Source: Climacium dendroides
Lineage: Eukaryota; Streptophyta; Bryopsida; Hypnales; Climaciaceae
Assembly (NCBI GenBank): GCA_950106755.1
Contig: OX467083.1
Span: 34,095,029 to 34,159,028, forward strand
Reading direction: 5' to 3'
DNA: 64,000 bases
Each line of letters begins with the position of its first letter. Position 1 is the stretch's first letter. Shown here in pieces: positions 22,596-33,749 of this stretch. A program made the position numbers and the translations under genes. A model generated the notes under the pieces. That model made no database searches, had not been told where the DNA came from, and worked only from the letters and a program-made list of their open reading frames with translations.

Positions 22596-23918
22596 GCATT
22601 GTATTTAATATAGTGACTTCTGCCGTTTTAGAACCTCATCTTCTAGATAATTTTTTTTTATGGATGGGCCTGGTAGGATTGGCAAGACATTTGTGTACAA
22701 TACCATATTAGATTATTTTCATGGTCGTAGAGTCAAATGTATGGCAATAGCAACAAGTGGAATAGCCACTTGCCTTTTGCATGAAGGACGAACAACACAT
22801 TCCTCTCTTGCCATTCCATTATAATTGTATGAAGCCTCAAGTTGTAATATTAGTGCTCAATCGTCATTGGCTCAAATTTTATATAAAGTGCAATTGATTG
22901 TACTTGATGAAGCTTGTGCTAGACATTGATTTATGATAGAAGCTACAGATAGATCTTTGCAAGATATTCGGGGTTTAAATTGTTCAAACTGTGGGCTTGT
23001 AGTTTTATATGGTGGTGATTTTCGTCAAATTTTGCCCATAGTTGTACGTGGAGGCCACCAATAAATTGTTGAGGCTTGCTTGCGACGTTCATATTTGTTT
23101 CCATTAATGCAACATTTTCATTTAACTACAAATATGCGTTTGCAAAGTCAACTAGACTTTCAACGATTTTTATTAGATATTGGTGAGGACAAAACTGATT
23201 CAGAAGTGGATTTACCGTTAGGAATGGTTGTGGTTGGAAACTCTTTAGATGGTCTCATTGATGCCATTTTTGATCATCCGGTTGATTTCTCTAAGCGTAT
23301 CATTTTGGTTGTGCAAAATAATGATGCTCAAGAAATCAATCGAAAAATCACTGATTGCATGCCCAGAGATGTGCATCAATGTTTTAGTGCTGATTTTATA
23401 TATGAAAATGATGAGCATGCCCATCATTATCTGGTAGAGTTTTTAAATTAATTACAACTTAGCGGTTTGCCTCCTCATCAATTAAATCTAAAATGTGGTC
23501 AATATGTTATGTTGCTAAGGAACTTGAATCCGACAAAGGGTTTTTGCAATGGTAGTCGCTTGCGTGTTTTGCAAGTGTCTTCCACTATATTATTGGGTGA
23601 AATTGTAGAAGGGTGCCATTGTGGTCAAGAAGTGTTGATTCCAAGAATCACACATCATTGCAACAATAGCCGCTTACCATTTACACTTTGTCGAAGACAA
23701 TTTCTTATTACTGGAGCTTTTGCTATGACAATAATAAATCGCAGGGCCAATCATATGACCAGGTCGGCATTTATCTTTGATATGAAGTATTTAGTCATGG
23801 TCAGTTATATATGGCTATGTCTCGTGGTAGACATCCTGCAAATATTAAAATTGCTAATGACAATTTAAATGCCGTGGGAACGGTAAAAAATGTGGTTTAC
23901 CATGAGATTTTTGCATGA
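22596..23918 (+). pseudogene. Helitron PIF1-type helicase region, broken
   Basis: This is the SF1B helicase half of the RepHel protein. The frame shifts at the T run near 22651. Walker A reads DGPGRIGKTFVYN (22663 on); the usual second Gly of the loop is Arg, but GKT is intact. Walker B is LIVLDEA near 22896. GGDFRQILPIV lies near 23013, HLTTNMRLQ near 23117, and LKCGQYVMLLRNLNPTKGFCNGSR from about 23488. The late motif SHGQLYMAMSRGRHPANIKI is in a third frame (from about 23795), so one more frameshift precedes it. The reading frame ends at TGA 23916. Internal stops are TAA at 22822, 23062 and 23449, and TGA at 22927. No extra C-terminal domain was seen. Confidence 0.88.
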
Positions 23919-24267
23919 CATTGTCACAAGATTCCTACATATAATTACACCTGAATCAGGTGGATGGAAAAGTTAAGAGTTTGTTTCAAATTCTGCATAT
24001 TTAGAGTTTATGCACGCTTTGGCGACGTCCCCTTCCATCCAACTACATTCTTTGGGTATTTATCATTATTTCATTGTCTCAATTGAGACAACCTACCATA
24101 TCAATTAATATGGTACTAGGATGATATTTGTAGCCATTTTACTACATTCTTTTATAGCCAATGGAAGGATATTACATTGTATTTTTGGATGCAATTCATT
24201 TATAAAATTTATTATTTTTCTTTGAAAATATGCAAATATAAAAAGATTCTAATGTATAAAATTTAAC

Positions 24268-24271
<4 letters not shown>

Positions 24272-24314
<43 letters not shown>
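24272..24314. repeat. (AT)21 microsatellite inside the Helitron 3' region
   Basis: An uninterrupted AT dinucleotide tract. Confidence 0.95.
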
Positions 24315-24317
<3 letters not shown>

Positions 24318-24856
24318 CTAAATTGTAATATATTCAAATGATTATGAAGATTTATATAATTTGTTATTTGAATCTTTTATTGAAATTGGAATCGTTATTG
24401 TTATTCTACATTTTAATAGGTGAAAATTTTGCATGTTCTTTAATTGTAAAGATTTTGATTTGAAAAACACTAGAATTACTCTACATTTTATTATATGTAT
24501 ATTTATAAACTATTATATGGAGGTTAATAATTTCTTAATTGAAGATTTTCTTGAAATTAAAACTATTGTTTTACATATTTAAATGTGAAGATTCTATTTA
24601 CATTTTTCACTTGATTAATTTTTCTTATTGCAATTTTTTCATTTTTGCAAAGATTTGTTTTGTGAAAATTATGATATAAAGATTTTCTTTAATTACTTTT
24701 TATTGCACAATATATGTATTTCCAAAGAATATTATATGAAGATGTCAATATTTTCATTTAAATATTATACATAATTTATTAATTTGCATTTTATCACATA
24801 AAAATTTGATGAAAATAATATAGTTAATGCGTAGCAAAGCAAGCGCCAACCGCTAG

Positions 24857-25000
24857 TATAGGAAAAAAATAGTAAATAGAAAGAAATAGAAAATGATTCA
24901 AAATACTAAATAGTTGAGAATTTATTTATGGAATTGAAAAATGTCAATTCCAATGGTTGTAATGTTGTAATAAATAATCTACATCTTGTGATTTTATAAC
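24857..25000 (-). repeat. Repeat family B, right half, split by the Helitron
   Basis: It resumes tataggaaaaaaatagtaaa directly after CTAG and continues collinear with the complement of 6480-6560 and of 60790-60910. Confidence 0.85.
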
Positions 25001-25800
25001 ATGATATCCAATTTTAACATCTAACCAAAATATCCAATTTATACATGAACACTAAAAAATATTTTGCTACATCATTTTCTTGTATGATGCCACTTCTATC
25101 AATACTTCTCTAAAAAAACAAAAAAAAACATAGACCAAAGTTTTCATTTTTGATTTTCTAGAGTACCCATAGTATAATTTGCAATCTTGAATGCACTAAC
25201 AACTAAGTTGTATAGTACATTGATTTCATAAAAATGAGGTTTAGGATTAAATTTTAATTATTCATCCAAATGTGGCAATATCATCCTGTATAGAATTGTT
25301 TTGGGGTGAATTACGGTGATTTCATGCCTTTTGAAATGGAGAATATTTCACAAGGTACAATCACTTCCACTTATAATGGACATAGCTCTAATGGTAATTG
25401 CTACCTTCTCATCCAAGATTTGAAGGAACTAATTTTTCCTTTGATCCTTTGTGGATAGGAATTGCAAGAATTCAAAGATGTAGACACAAACTTTAGTCTT
25501 TTGGGGGTGGGGATGAATGTGAAAATAAGAGTCAATATGTCTAACTTGATATTGGTACCAATACCACTAATTGTTATCCAATAACTCTTGAAGACAAGAT
25601 GTTTTGACAAAATTTGAAGACTTCAGTAGTGTAATTGATCAATAGCTTGAAATGCTGGTTTTAAAATCTTTATTTTTTTAAATATCTCATAAGCTATAAA
25701 ACAACAAAGGTGGAAAGGAATTATAAAAAAAACATAGAAGTGATTTTGCTAAATTGATCTTATGTAGTTCTCTTAATCACCCCTAGAGTCATAACTAAGG
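25001..25800. other. AT-rich intergenic DNA
   Basis: No gene recognised. Confidence 0.35.
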
Positions 25801-25804
25801 CCCT

Positions 25805-26500
25805 TTATTGGTTGTCAAAACCACTCAAAGCTACCATTTTCAATACCTATAACAAAATATAAGCATTTGTTTTTTTCATATCTAATTGTAGGATTTTGCA
25901 CTAGACTACTATGAGCATGTCTTGAAGAAATTTCGGAAACTTTGACCATATTGAACACAAGATATAAATGATTAAAGTGAAGAAAATGATCTTTTTGCTT
26001 AGCCTAACTAGATTATAAGGTTGTGAATCCTCTTGACTTAAATTTTTATAATATAGATTGTGAATTACAACTGAATTTATGTAGAAGAATTAAATTGAAA
26101 GTTAAGAAATATTTTATCTCCACTTAGAATTTTCATTGTTTAAAAAATTATTGAGTTAAAGTAGGTAAAATATAGAAGGAAAAACCAAATTGTTGATAGC
26201 TCAAAGATGGAATTGAAACACATTAATTTATAACTATTACATTACTTATCCAAATAGAATGAACCAAATCTTTTTGCATAGACAAAAATGTAATCTATAA
26301 GATTTACTTTTTGTTGCCTACCCTTGCCTACTTTGAGCTTATTGAAGCATAAATTTTGCTCCTAGGTACCAATTGAGATAAAGAATTGTACTCCTAAAAA
26401 TCCAATCACTTTTCCAATATTGATCAAAAGTTTTAAAAAATCTTGCCAAAAATTGAGATCATATGTACTTGACCAAACCTTCAAAAGTCCTCTAAAGAAA
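25805..26500 (-). repeat. Repeat family B, reverse partial copy
   Basis: It parallels 245-1100: aaaaccactcaaagctaccat near 25824, tgtaggattttgcactagac near 25890 and gatggaattgaaacacatta near 26207. Its termini are degraded. Confidence 0.55.
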
Positions 26501-26796
26501 TTCCTAAGACTTTAGATATTAAAAGGAATACTTAATATACAAAAGGATTGAGAAAAAAAAGATTTTCAAACCTAAACTATTTTGATAATGTTTACAAACT
26601 TTTCAAATAGTAAGATACTTCACATTAACACTTTGTAATGTCTTACCATCTAGTCTCATAAGTTGGGCTCTCCAAAAAGCATAGTTCTAAGAATTTATCC
26701 TCCTTTGAGAAGGATTCAATGTTTTTTTAATGTTTAAAATAAAAATGTCAAAATGAAATTTGAAGCCTTTAACTTTTGGTGCATGTTTAATCCCTA

Positions 26797-27680
26797 AAGG
26801 GTTTAGTAGCATTTTTGACAACATAGTGTTTTATCATCCATTTTAAAATAGAATTTTCATTTTTTTCCTCGAAATTTTCACACAACATGTGACTGAGGAA
26901 TAGCTTCAAGTTGCAATAATTTTCATAACTTTCGACTACATGGTTAAAAAATTATTGTACAATATGTAGTTTCTTGGGGGGACTAAGCAACTCAGATAGC
27001 TTAGAAAAAAATTACTATTTCAAAAAATAAAAATTTGAAATTAATTTTCTAGATTTATATATAGAGAGAGAAATCTTTGAATTATTTCATTTTGATTAAT
27101 GAAATGAAAGTTACAAGGAGTTTTAGTTTTCAAGCAATTATAGAATCTCTACTCTAAAATAAACTTTGAAATCCTTAAGTTAACTCAATTTTCAATATTT
27201 TTGGAAAAAATAAAATCATAGGATATAAATTGTTTATTGCAACATTGCAACTATTGGAATTGGTATTTTGTAATATATAATTTAATTCTCAACAATTTAA
27301 TATTTTAGCCCCTAAAGTTTTTTCATATTTAGAGGCCAAAAACTACTTCAAAATACTAGTTTGCAAAACAAGGTTAAAATCTTTATCTATATTTATTCAT
27401 TTAATGAATCCAATTGTAGGATCTTTTAGTTAATTTGTTAGAGTACACACTCATAAAATTTCAGAACTGAAAAACTCATAAATTGCAAGATCAAGATGCT
27501 TAGATTTCAAAAAGAAGTATTTTCAATTCATCCCAAATATGTAGATCTTACAACTTGCAACTTTCCATAATATATTGAAAGAAATAAGTTGGAAAATTTT
27601 CAACAAAAAATATTTTACTTTTATGTTTGAAAAAAAATGTAAGTAGAAAGAAGTGGAAAATGATTTAAATAATATTTCTA
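26797..27680 (+). mobile_element. TTAA-bounded family B, forward copy
   Basis: It begins TTAATCCCTAAAGGG, then tttttgacaacatagtg, the same order as the element starting at 63308. It continues collinear with 6170-6540 to about 27300 and then with the inner part of the family. The right terminus was not located. Confidence 0.55.
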
Positions 27681-28076
27681 CTAAAGACAAATTTGTCCAC
27701 CACAATTGGTTGAATAATGACCAAGTGTTCTATACAACCGTTCTGCAATTGCAACCATTGTTATTAGCACCAAATCTTACCTATATATTGTTTTAGTTGC
27801 AATCATATTATCTTATTTGTAATATTTTTTATAATTGATTGGTGGAAATTAATGAAAATTGAAGGCTTGACAAATTGCAATTGATTTGGGTGGTTCAAAT
27901 CAAAGAAGATATATTCTTACGTATATAGTTCTTACCTATATAAAATCCTAGAAGCTTGATAGGAATTGATAGGATAAATGCCCTTACCATTGAAAGTATT
28001 TCCTATATGTGGTGCTATATTTGGCTCTTGGGATTGCAATGGCCCATGATAAAATGGAAAATAGTCACTATTAGAA

Positions 28077-28258
28077 ACATGTTTAGATGACATCTAATGT
28101 GTTTTAGGTGACAGATTTTTAGATGACATCTAATGTAACAATTGGTGTTTTTATGTCAACAATAACATCCAATGTAACATGTTATGTTGAACATTGTTGG
28201 CATAAAACACTAGTTGTTATATTGGATGTCACCTAGAATCCATCACTTAAAACATGTT
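28077..28258. mobile_element. Fold-back MITE with CACTA-like left end
   Basis: Arms of about 75 bp pair around 28175. TTTTAGGTGACAG, GATGACATCTAATGTAACAA and GGTGTTTTTATG all have complements in the right arm, ending AAACATGTTT. The string CACTATTAGAAACATGTTT begins just outside (28067), like a CACTA terminus, but the right end runs into a T tract and lacks the matching TAGTG. Confidence 0.6.
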
Positions 28259-28812
28259 TTTTTTTTGGAAGTTTCCTATTGTTGCTAGAAGCCAAAGCAA
28301 TGATTGAAGGTACTTGAATTAAAATCAAAAGGTATGAAATAGAAATCAAAAGGCGTGGAGTTGTATTGCAAAAGTTAGGGTGCTCTCAATTTCAAGATTG
28401 AAATCCTAAATTCACAAACAAGGCATTGTGATCCCCTAATACTATGAACATGATGAGTATTTTAATTGCACAATGAATTTTCAACACAATTGCATATAGG
28501 AATTGGAATTAGAAATGGTCACTCTAAAACAAATCAAAACAAACTTTGATTACTAGAATTGCCTTCTTGAGGATTATAAGCAACAATATATTGGTGCCAA
28601 TTTTGAAATGCATATGAGCCAATGTAAATTGTACCTTTAATTCACAGGTGTCAAATTGTGAGTCACCTACATTTTGATACATCTTCAACTGTGCAACTTC
28701 TTGAGCTCTTTGGCATACATTAGGTCTAGGTAGTCTTGAGTTTGTTGGGGTTAATGTGAGCCATAGAAATGTCACCTCAGTCTCAAGATTTTCTTTTTGC
28801 CTTTGCTCAATT

Positions 28813-28820
<8 letters not shown>

Positions 28821-28899
<79 letters not shown>
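28821..28899. repeat. (AT)39 microsatellite
   Basis: An uninterrupted AT dinucleotide tract. The long Tyr-Ile reading frames across it are meaningless. Confidence 0.97.
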
Positions 28900-28902
<3 letters not shown>

Positions 28903-29750
28903 TTTACATTGTATTTGATAAAAGTCCTTATTAATACGATAATCATCCCTAAAAGTCCAAAAGTGTCTTAAGTACTTCTATTTCTTGTTTTCAATGTCTA
29001 ATTAGGTGTCTAAAGAGTCATCTAGGAATTTGAGAGAGGATTAGGTTCTATTGGCTAAAGTTGAAGGAGATTTCATAAATTAGATAATACCATGACCATA
29101 ACTTTGAGTACAAATGATGCAACATAAGTTTATAAGAGCCATAAGAGTATATGATAGATAGAATCTTGTTAGCTCTAGAAATCCATTTGGATGATCCATG
29201 TAGAGGTTACCATCCAATTTGAGAGAATTATTAGAAGTTACTTTTGCACCTTGTAAGTAAAATATAAGTAATATGAGGGCCACACATCTAAAGATTGTAA
29301 AAAATGTTTTTAGCATAAAAATACACCAAAAGCACAACAACAAAACTGGTTTGTCCATATTCCCTACCATTCAAATAATTCCTCTTTAGAGGAATAAAAA
29401 AAGAAATAATTAATATTGACCCTCCTATGAAGCAAAGTAAAAATGTAAACTTATATTTAGTCTTTGGGAGCTTCCTATAAATTATCTAAATTTTTTTGGA
29501 AATTTTTGATATATAGAAGATGATTCCATGGAAAGTCAACTATGTTTACTACTGATGGAAAATTCATGGAAATTATGTAGGTGGCAATAAAATCCCAATA
29601 AAAATTAAAATAGAATTTTTAGTGCTAGTAATGCATTTCAAAAGTTTCAACACATTTCAATATCAACAAGTACCAAAACCAACACCTACATTGAATTCAA
29701 GGGGAATTTTAGACCATTTTAACATTTGAAGTCAAGGATGTGGGGGTCCT
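28900..29750. other. AT-rich intergenic DNA
   Basis: No gene recognised. Confidence 0.35.
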
Positions 29751-31330
29751 TTTGAGCTTGTCTTATCTATTTTTATTGTGTCTTTGATTTTATTTACAAA
29801 CACTTTGCACGTTGTCGTGTTGAGAGAGTTTGCTTCGGGAAATTGCGAAGATTCTGGTTGCGACTGGGAATAGTTTTGCTATGGGTTTTTTCAAATCTTC
29901 TTATCTTGAGTCTTTGGTCTTCAATCTTCAAAACTTGAATCTTCACTTGACTCTTCACTTGATCTTCCGTTGACCTATCCTGTAGTGGTTCTATAGGGCC
30001 AAGGGTAAAGGTGTGTAATAAGAAACAAGTCTTCGGACGGATAAAACGGAACGGCCAAACCATGAGCTGACCATCCGGAAATTGGCTCCTATACTTCAAA
30101 CCTACGGTGACTAGGAAGCACCTTTCACTAGTAGGAACAACATAGAAGATCGACCATGTGGGTGATCAATCCCACTTCATCGCCACAAACATAAAATGGG
30201 GCTAATATTGTCATAAGAATGACTCCATAGCCCGCAACCAAGTTTACAATGCAAAATTTAAATAACAACTAGCCCCCAAAACAGGTTGGGAAAACAAGAA
30301 ATTCACAACGAGCCTCCAAAACCGGTTAAGAAAAACAAGCCACAAGCCACAACACACGAATCTTCAACCTTCTTCCACTTTGAGTTTCAAACCTTCAATC
30401 TTGAGTCTTGAAAACTTCTTTCACTCACAAACTTCAAGAAATTCCAACAAAACTAAGAAAAACTAAATCCCAAGCAAGCTGCAAACTTTGATCTAGTGTC
30501 ACAGATGCTCTAGGAACTCAAATGCTAAGTGCTTTAGCAATTTAGAAAGCTAACAACACAATCTAATCACTCACAAAATTTGAAACTATTCTAAAATACT
30601 GTCCAAAAGTTATTAAAGGGCAAAGTAGAAGTCTTCTTCTTCTTTACTAACCAAACACTGCCTCTTTAAACCTCAACAACTTTTGATTACAAGATCGAAA
30701 TACTATGTGTGAGAGCAATTTGAAAAGCTCTCACTACTATCTATAAGTTGTGAAAATATCATAATAATCTAAGATATTGTTCAAAAGTTATGAGAGGTAG
30801 AGTCTCGGCCTTCTCAAACAAGAAGGTAGAAATCTTCTTAACCTTTGATACTTCATAACTTTTGCATTACAACTTCGATTTGTATAAATAAACACAATTT
30901 GAAAAACTAAAATAATAATCTAAAACATATCAAAGTTTCAATTCCATCAAAGAAACTAAGTAAAAGTTGTAGGCGTTGAAGTTACGGCCTTTTTCCTTCA
31001 AGTTCAATCTCCACTCCAGACTTAGTCACCTCATAATTTTTTGATAAACACTCCAAACGACAAATATCATATCTTTTTAGAAAGATATAAACAAGGAAAA
31101 TACACCTCCCAAATATCAAGTCAAATCAGTAAGTAACGACAAATATCATATCTTTTTAGAAAGATATAAACAAGGAAAATACACCTCCCAAATATCAAGT
31201 CAAATCAGTAAGTACTCCAAAAGTTATAGCTTGTTGAAGCCTCTGACCTCTCAATGGAGATCCTTGGGTCTTTACAATTTCAAATTTTCATAACTTTTGA
31301 CTCCCAACTCCAAATTCAACTTACAAACAC
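29751..31330. repeat. Moderately GC-richer degenerate periodic region
   Basis: Phrases such as aacttttgattacaagatcgaaat, caaaagttatgagaggtagagtctcggcc and tgaaaagctc recur every roughly 150-190 bases from about 30560 to 31310 with strong divergence. Its left part (29790-30100) has a 101-codon minus-strand frame with no recognised domain. It may be an old tandem array or the non-coding body of a retroelement. Confidence 0.4.
31048..31220. repeat. Recent tandem duplication, 89 bp x about 1.9
   Basis: cgacaaatatcatatctttt occurs at 31048 and 31137, and the sequence between is repeated almost exactly until cagtaagtac. Confidence 0.93.
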
Positions 31331-31741
31331 TCTTTGAAAAGCTCTGAATACAAGGAATGTTGTGTCAAATTTTTATTACTCAATTGTTTATGCTCCATGA
31401 GCTACATCCACTCGAAATTCGGCCAAAAACCTCCCAAAACACATACACACTCTTCACTTCCTTTCTCCACCAACTAAGCCTCTTTTCCCTCTTTTCCTCC
31501 CCATCTAAAGTGAAGGGTGGGGCACATCAGCCCATGCCCCTACCAAGACCCCACTTAAGATTTCAAACTAAATCCCCATTCACACTCTCCTTTAATTCCA
31601 AACTCCAAACTAAATACTGTCACTAATTTTTCATTCTACATTAATAATCACACACTGATTTCAATAAAATACTCAAAGTAAAAACTAACATCCAATAAAT
31701 GCTTACTAGAGATAAAAAAAACTAGAGTTTCAATCAAAGCT

Positions 31742-32200
31742 TCATTTCATTTGCAGAAAGTTGATAATGCGTTTGATGGTGGCAGCAACATAATTTGCAT
31801 GCTCGGCTTTCATTAATGGGTTGACTGGACCTTCCAACCAACGTTGGTGGCTACAACTACCTTCCACCGGCCGAACCATACAATAGTACTGTTCGATGTT
31901 TTTGCCCTCATAACTCGCCTCGAATGTCACTTCTTGAGTGCCTGGCTCAACACACCCAACTTGGAGCAAGATCACCAAAACACGAGCATCGGAATCAAGA
32001 TTTCCGTACCATCGCTGCTCTATGCGAGGTTGCTTCGGCGATCAAGAAGGCCCAGCTTCATCTCGAGGATGCCTAAGTGGCAATGCAAGATCTCGCACCA
32101 AAAGGGGTTGCTCCGGTAGTTGTGACAAGAAAAACTCGAATTCAGCCTCTGGTTGAGGCTCTTCATCTTGAGACTCAGAAAAAACCTTCCACATTGACAT
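31742..32200 (-). pseudogene. Intronless unrecognised protein gene with one in-frame TGA
   Basis: Read on the minus strand from ATG at 32200 (MSMWKVFSESQDEEPQPEA...), the frame stays open for 52 codons, meets TGA at 32042-32044, and continues in the same frame for 99 more codons to TAA at 31742. The second half has a protein-like composition (for example YYCMVRPVEGSCSHQRWLEG). A TATA box (TATATATAAG on the minus strand) lies at about 32268-32279, roughly 75 bases before the ATG. I do not recognise the family. The first half is acidic (DEEPQPEAEFEF). It may be a young pseudogene, a sequencing error at the TGA, or two separate small frames. An intronless body would also fit a processed copy, although no poly-A tail was noticed. 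Confidence 0.45.
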
Positions 32201-32264
32201 TCTAACTCTAAAGTAGGAAACGAAATTCACTATTGAAAAACAATGAAGCTCTAAGGCAAACCGT

Positions 32265-32282
32265 CCTCTTATATATATTTCG
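32265..32282 (-). promoter_or_regulatory. TATA box ahead of the 32.2 kb reading frame
   Basis: The minus strand reads AATATATATAAGAGG followed by GGACGG-like sequence, spaced for a start site roughly 25-30 bases downstream, before ATG 32200. The TATA assignment rests on sequence and position only. Confidence 0.4.
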
Positions 32283-32803
32283 GAACGGCATCACCTTGAA
32301 GCTATCCAATAAAATATATTATAATATTTTTTTATATAATACACAAATCTACAACAGGACAACGTTTCCATAGTCTTCTTTAGAAAACTTGAATTATCAT
32401 GTCACTAACCATTTTGTATTAGCTCCTTGAGTGGGATTTCACAATTTATGATAGAAAATCCCCTTGGAGCCTTGACATACAAAATATGTGGTCTAAATTA
32501 TGATATTTGGATTGTCAGTTGGAATGAATTGTATGTTGCAATTCTTTCAAGTCCCAATTTCTAATTAGTCTTTTTATTTGGTTTTAGTAGGGTAATTAGC
32601 CCTTTGTATGACAAAGCTATTGCCCCATACATAATTGTTAAGGTATAGAATAAACCAATTTTAGCATTTTATTCTTTCTAGCAGATAAGCTTTGAGTTGG
32701 CCTTCACATTCTTACCATTGCCCCCCAAATGAATTGGTAATTTATATTTTTTTGTCTTGAATTTACCAAAAATATTAGGAAAAAAAAGAGAAAAAATTGG
32801 CTC

Positions 32804-32862
32804 AAAGGCATAGTTGGCAAAATAGGTGAACCCAACTATGCCTTTAAGTTCACCTATTTTGC
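32804..32862. repeat. Two interlocked perfect inverted repeats (A-B-A'-B')
   Basis: A is AAAGGCATAGTTGG (32804-32817) and A' is its exact complement (32832-32845). B is GCAAAATAGGTGAAC (32817-32831) and B' is its exact complement (32848-32862). Spacers are 0-2 bases. Each pair can form a perfect 14- or 15-bp hairpin, but forming one occupies the loop of the other. Confidence 0.97.
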
Positions 32863-33636
32863 TACAATATGAACCAACAATTCATTGAAAAGATATTGAC
32901 TTGTTTTAAAAATCCAATAAGTGGCAAGGTTTAGTCATGTTGAAAAACAGGTCAAACTAACCAATATGGTCTATCCATGTGGCGAAGCCTAGTTACATTG
33001 AAGACAAATTGAATGAATAAAAAAGACTCTAGTCTTCTTAAGAAGAAGGCCAATACCCAAGTTGGTGAGACAAACAAGTTGTTAGATTGGAAACAATAGG
33101 TTATTTGATTGCCCACATACATACCATTGCTAATTTGCATCTAATTTGAGGAAAAAATACAAAACAATTAAACAAGAAGGGGATCTAAACAATTAGGAAA
33201 ATACTAGAAGAATTCCAAAAACAATGAGAATAGTTATGACATGTTGAAAGATGTACTATATGACAATTTTTAATCACAATAGAAAAAAATCCCTAGAGTT
33301 GGCCAATGAAGACTATATGGGATCATAACCTAGTTGACTTCCAAGCATGGACTCCTAAACATTTTTTTGGTCAATTATTAGTTAAGTGATTCTAAATGAA
33401 AAGCTTACAACACCTCAAAATCACCTTGATACATTTCCTAACATCCCACAAATATTGTAATGTGTGTTCTAGGAGGTCAAAACAACCTTTTAAACCACCA
33501 CCCCACAAATTGGCCATTAGGGAACCAAAAGGGCCCAAATGGAATCCTCATGGAGAAATATAGCACATATCATCATTATTAAACATCCAATTTCCTACAT
33601 GCATTGACCTCTATAAATTTTGGAATCCACTTAAAT

Positions 33637-33745
33637 CACTAGTAGAAAAAAAATGTCCTAAATGATTGAAAAGTGCCCTTTCCAATCATTGTGGACAATT
33701 TTCAATCATTATGGACAGTCATTGATAGCTTGTTTTCTATTAGTG
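33637..33745. mobile_element. CACTA-type MITE, 109 bp, with 3-bp target duplication
   Basis: It starts CACTAGTAGAAAA and ends TTTTCTATTAGTG, the typical CACTA (En/Spm) terminus. AAT is directly duplicated at 33634-33636 and 33746-33748. Inside, caatcattgtggaca and caatcattatggaca repeat. With no coding capacity it must have been moved in trans. Confidence 0.9.
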
Positions 33746-33749
33746 AATC

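Larger units (their letters stand above)
18369..24856 (+). mobile_element. Helitron, nearly full length (about 6.5 kb)
   Basis: The 5' end begins TCATACTATCATACTACTAA (plant Helitrons start with TC). The 3' end is a GCG...CGC short-stem region followed by ...CAACCGCTAG and a host T (the CTRR-3' rule, inserted between A and T). The flanks join to rebuild the family B sequence seen intact at 6560 and 60910 (as complements), which confirms both ends to within about two bases at the left. It encodes an HUH-type Rep and a PIF1-like helicase, both broken. The 5' region carries three stacked hairpins and a long aatttgagc-rich repetitive leader. The 3' region holds an (AT)21 tract. Confidence 0.9.

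Noticed and set aside
20842..23451. A variant genetic code (TAA/TAG read as Gln, as in some green algae and ciliates) to explain the Helitron stops.
   Set aside because: There are also a TGA and several frameshifts in the same region, CAA is used freely for Gln, and the At5g65660-like gene appears to end at TAG in the usual way. Pseudogene decay is simpler.
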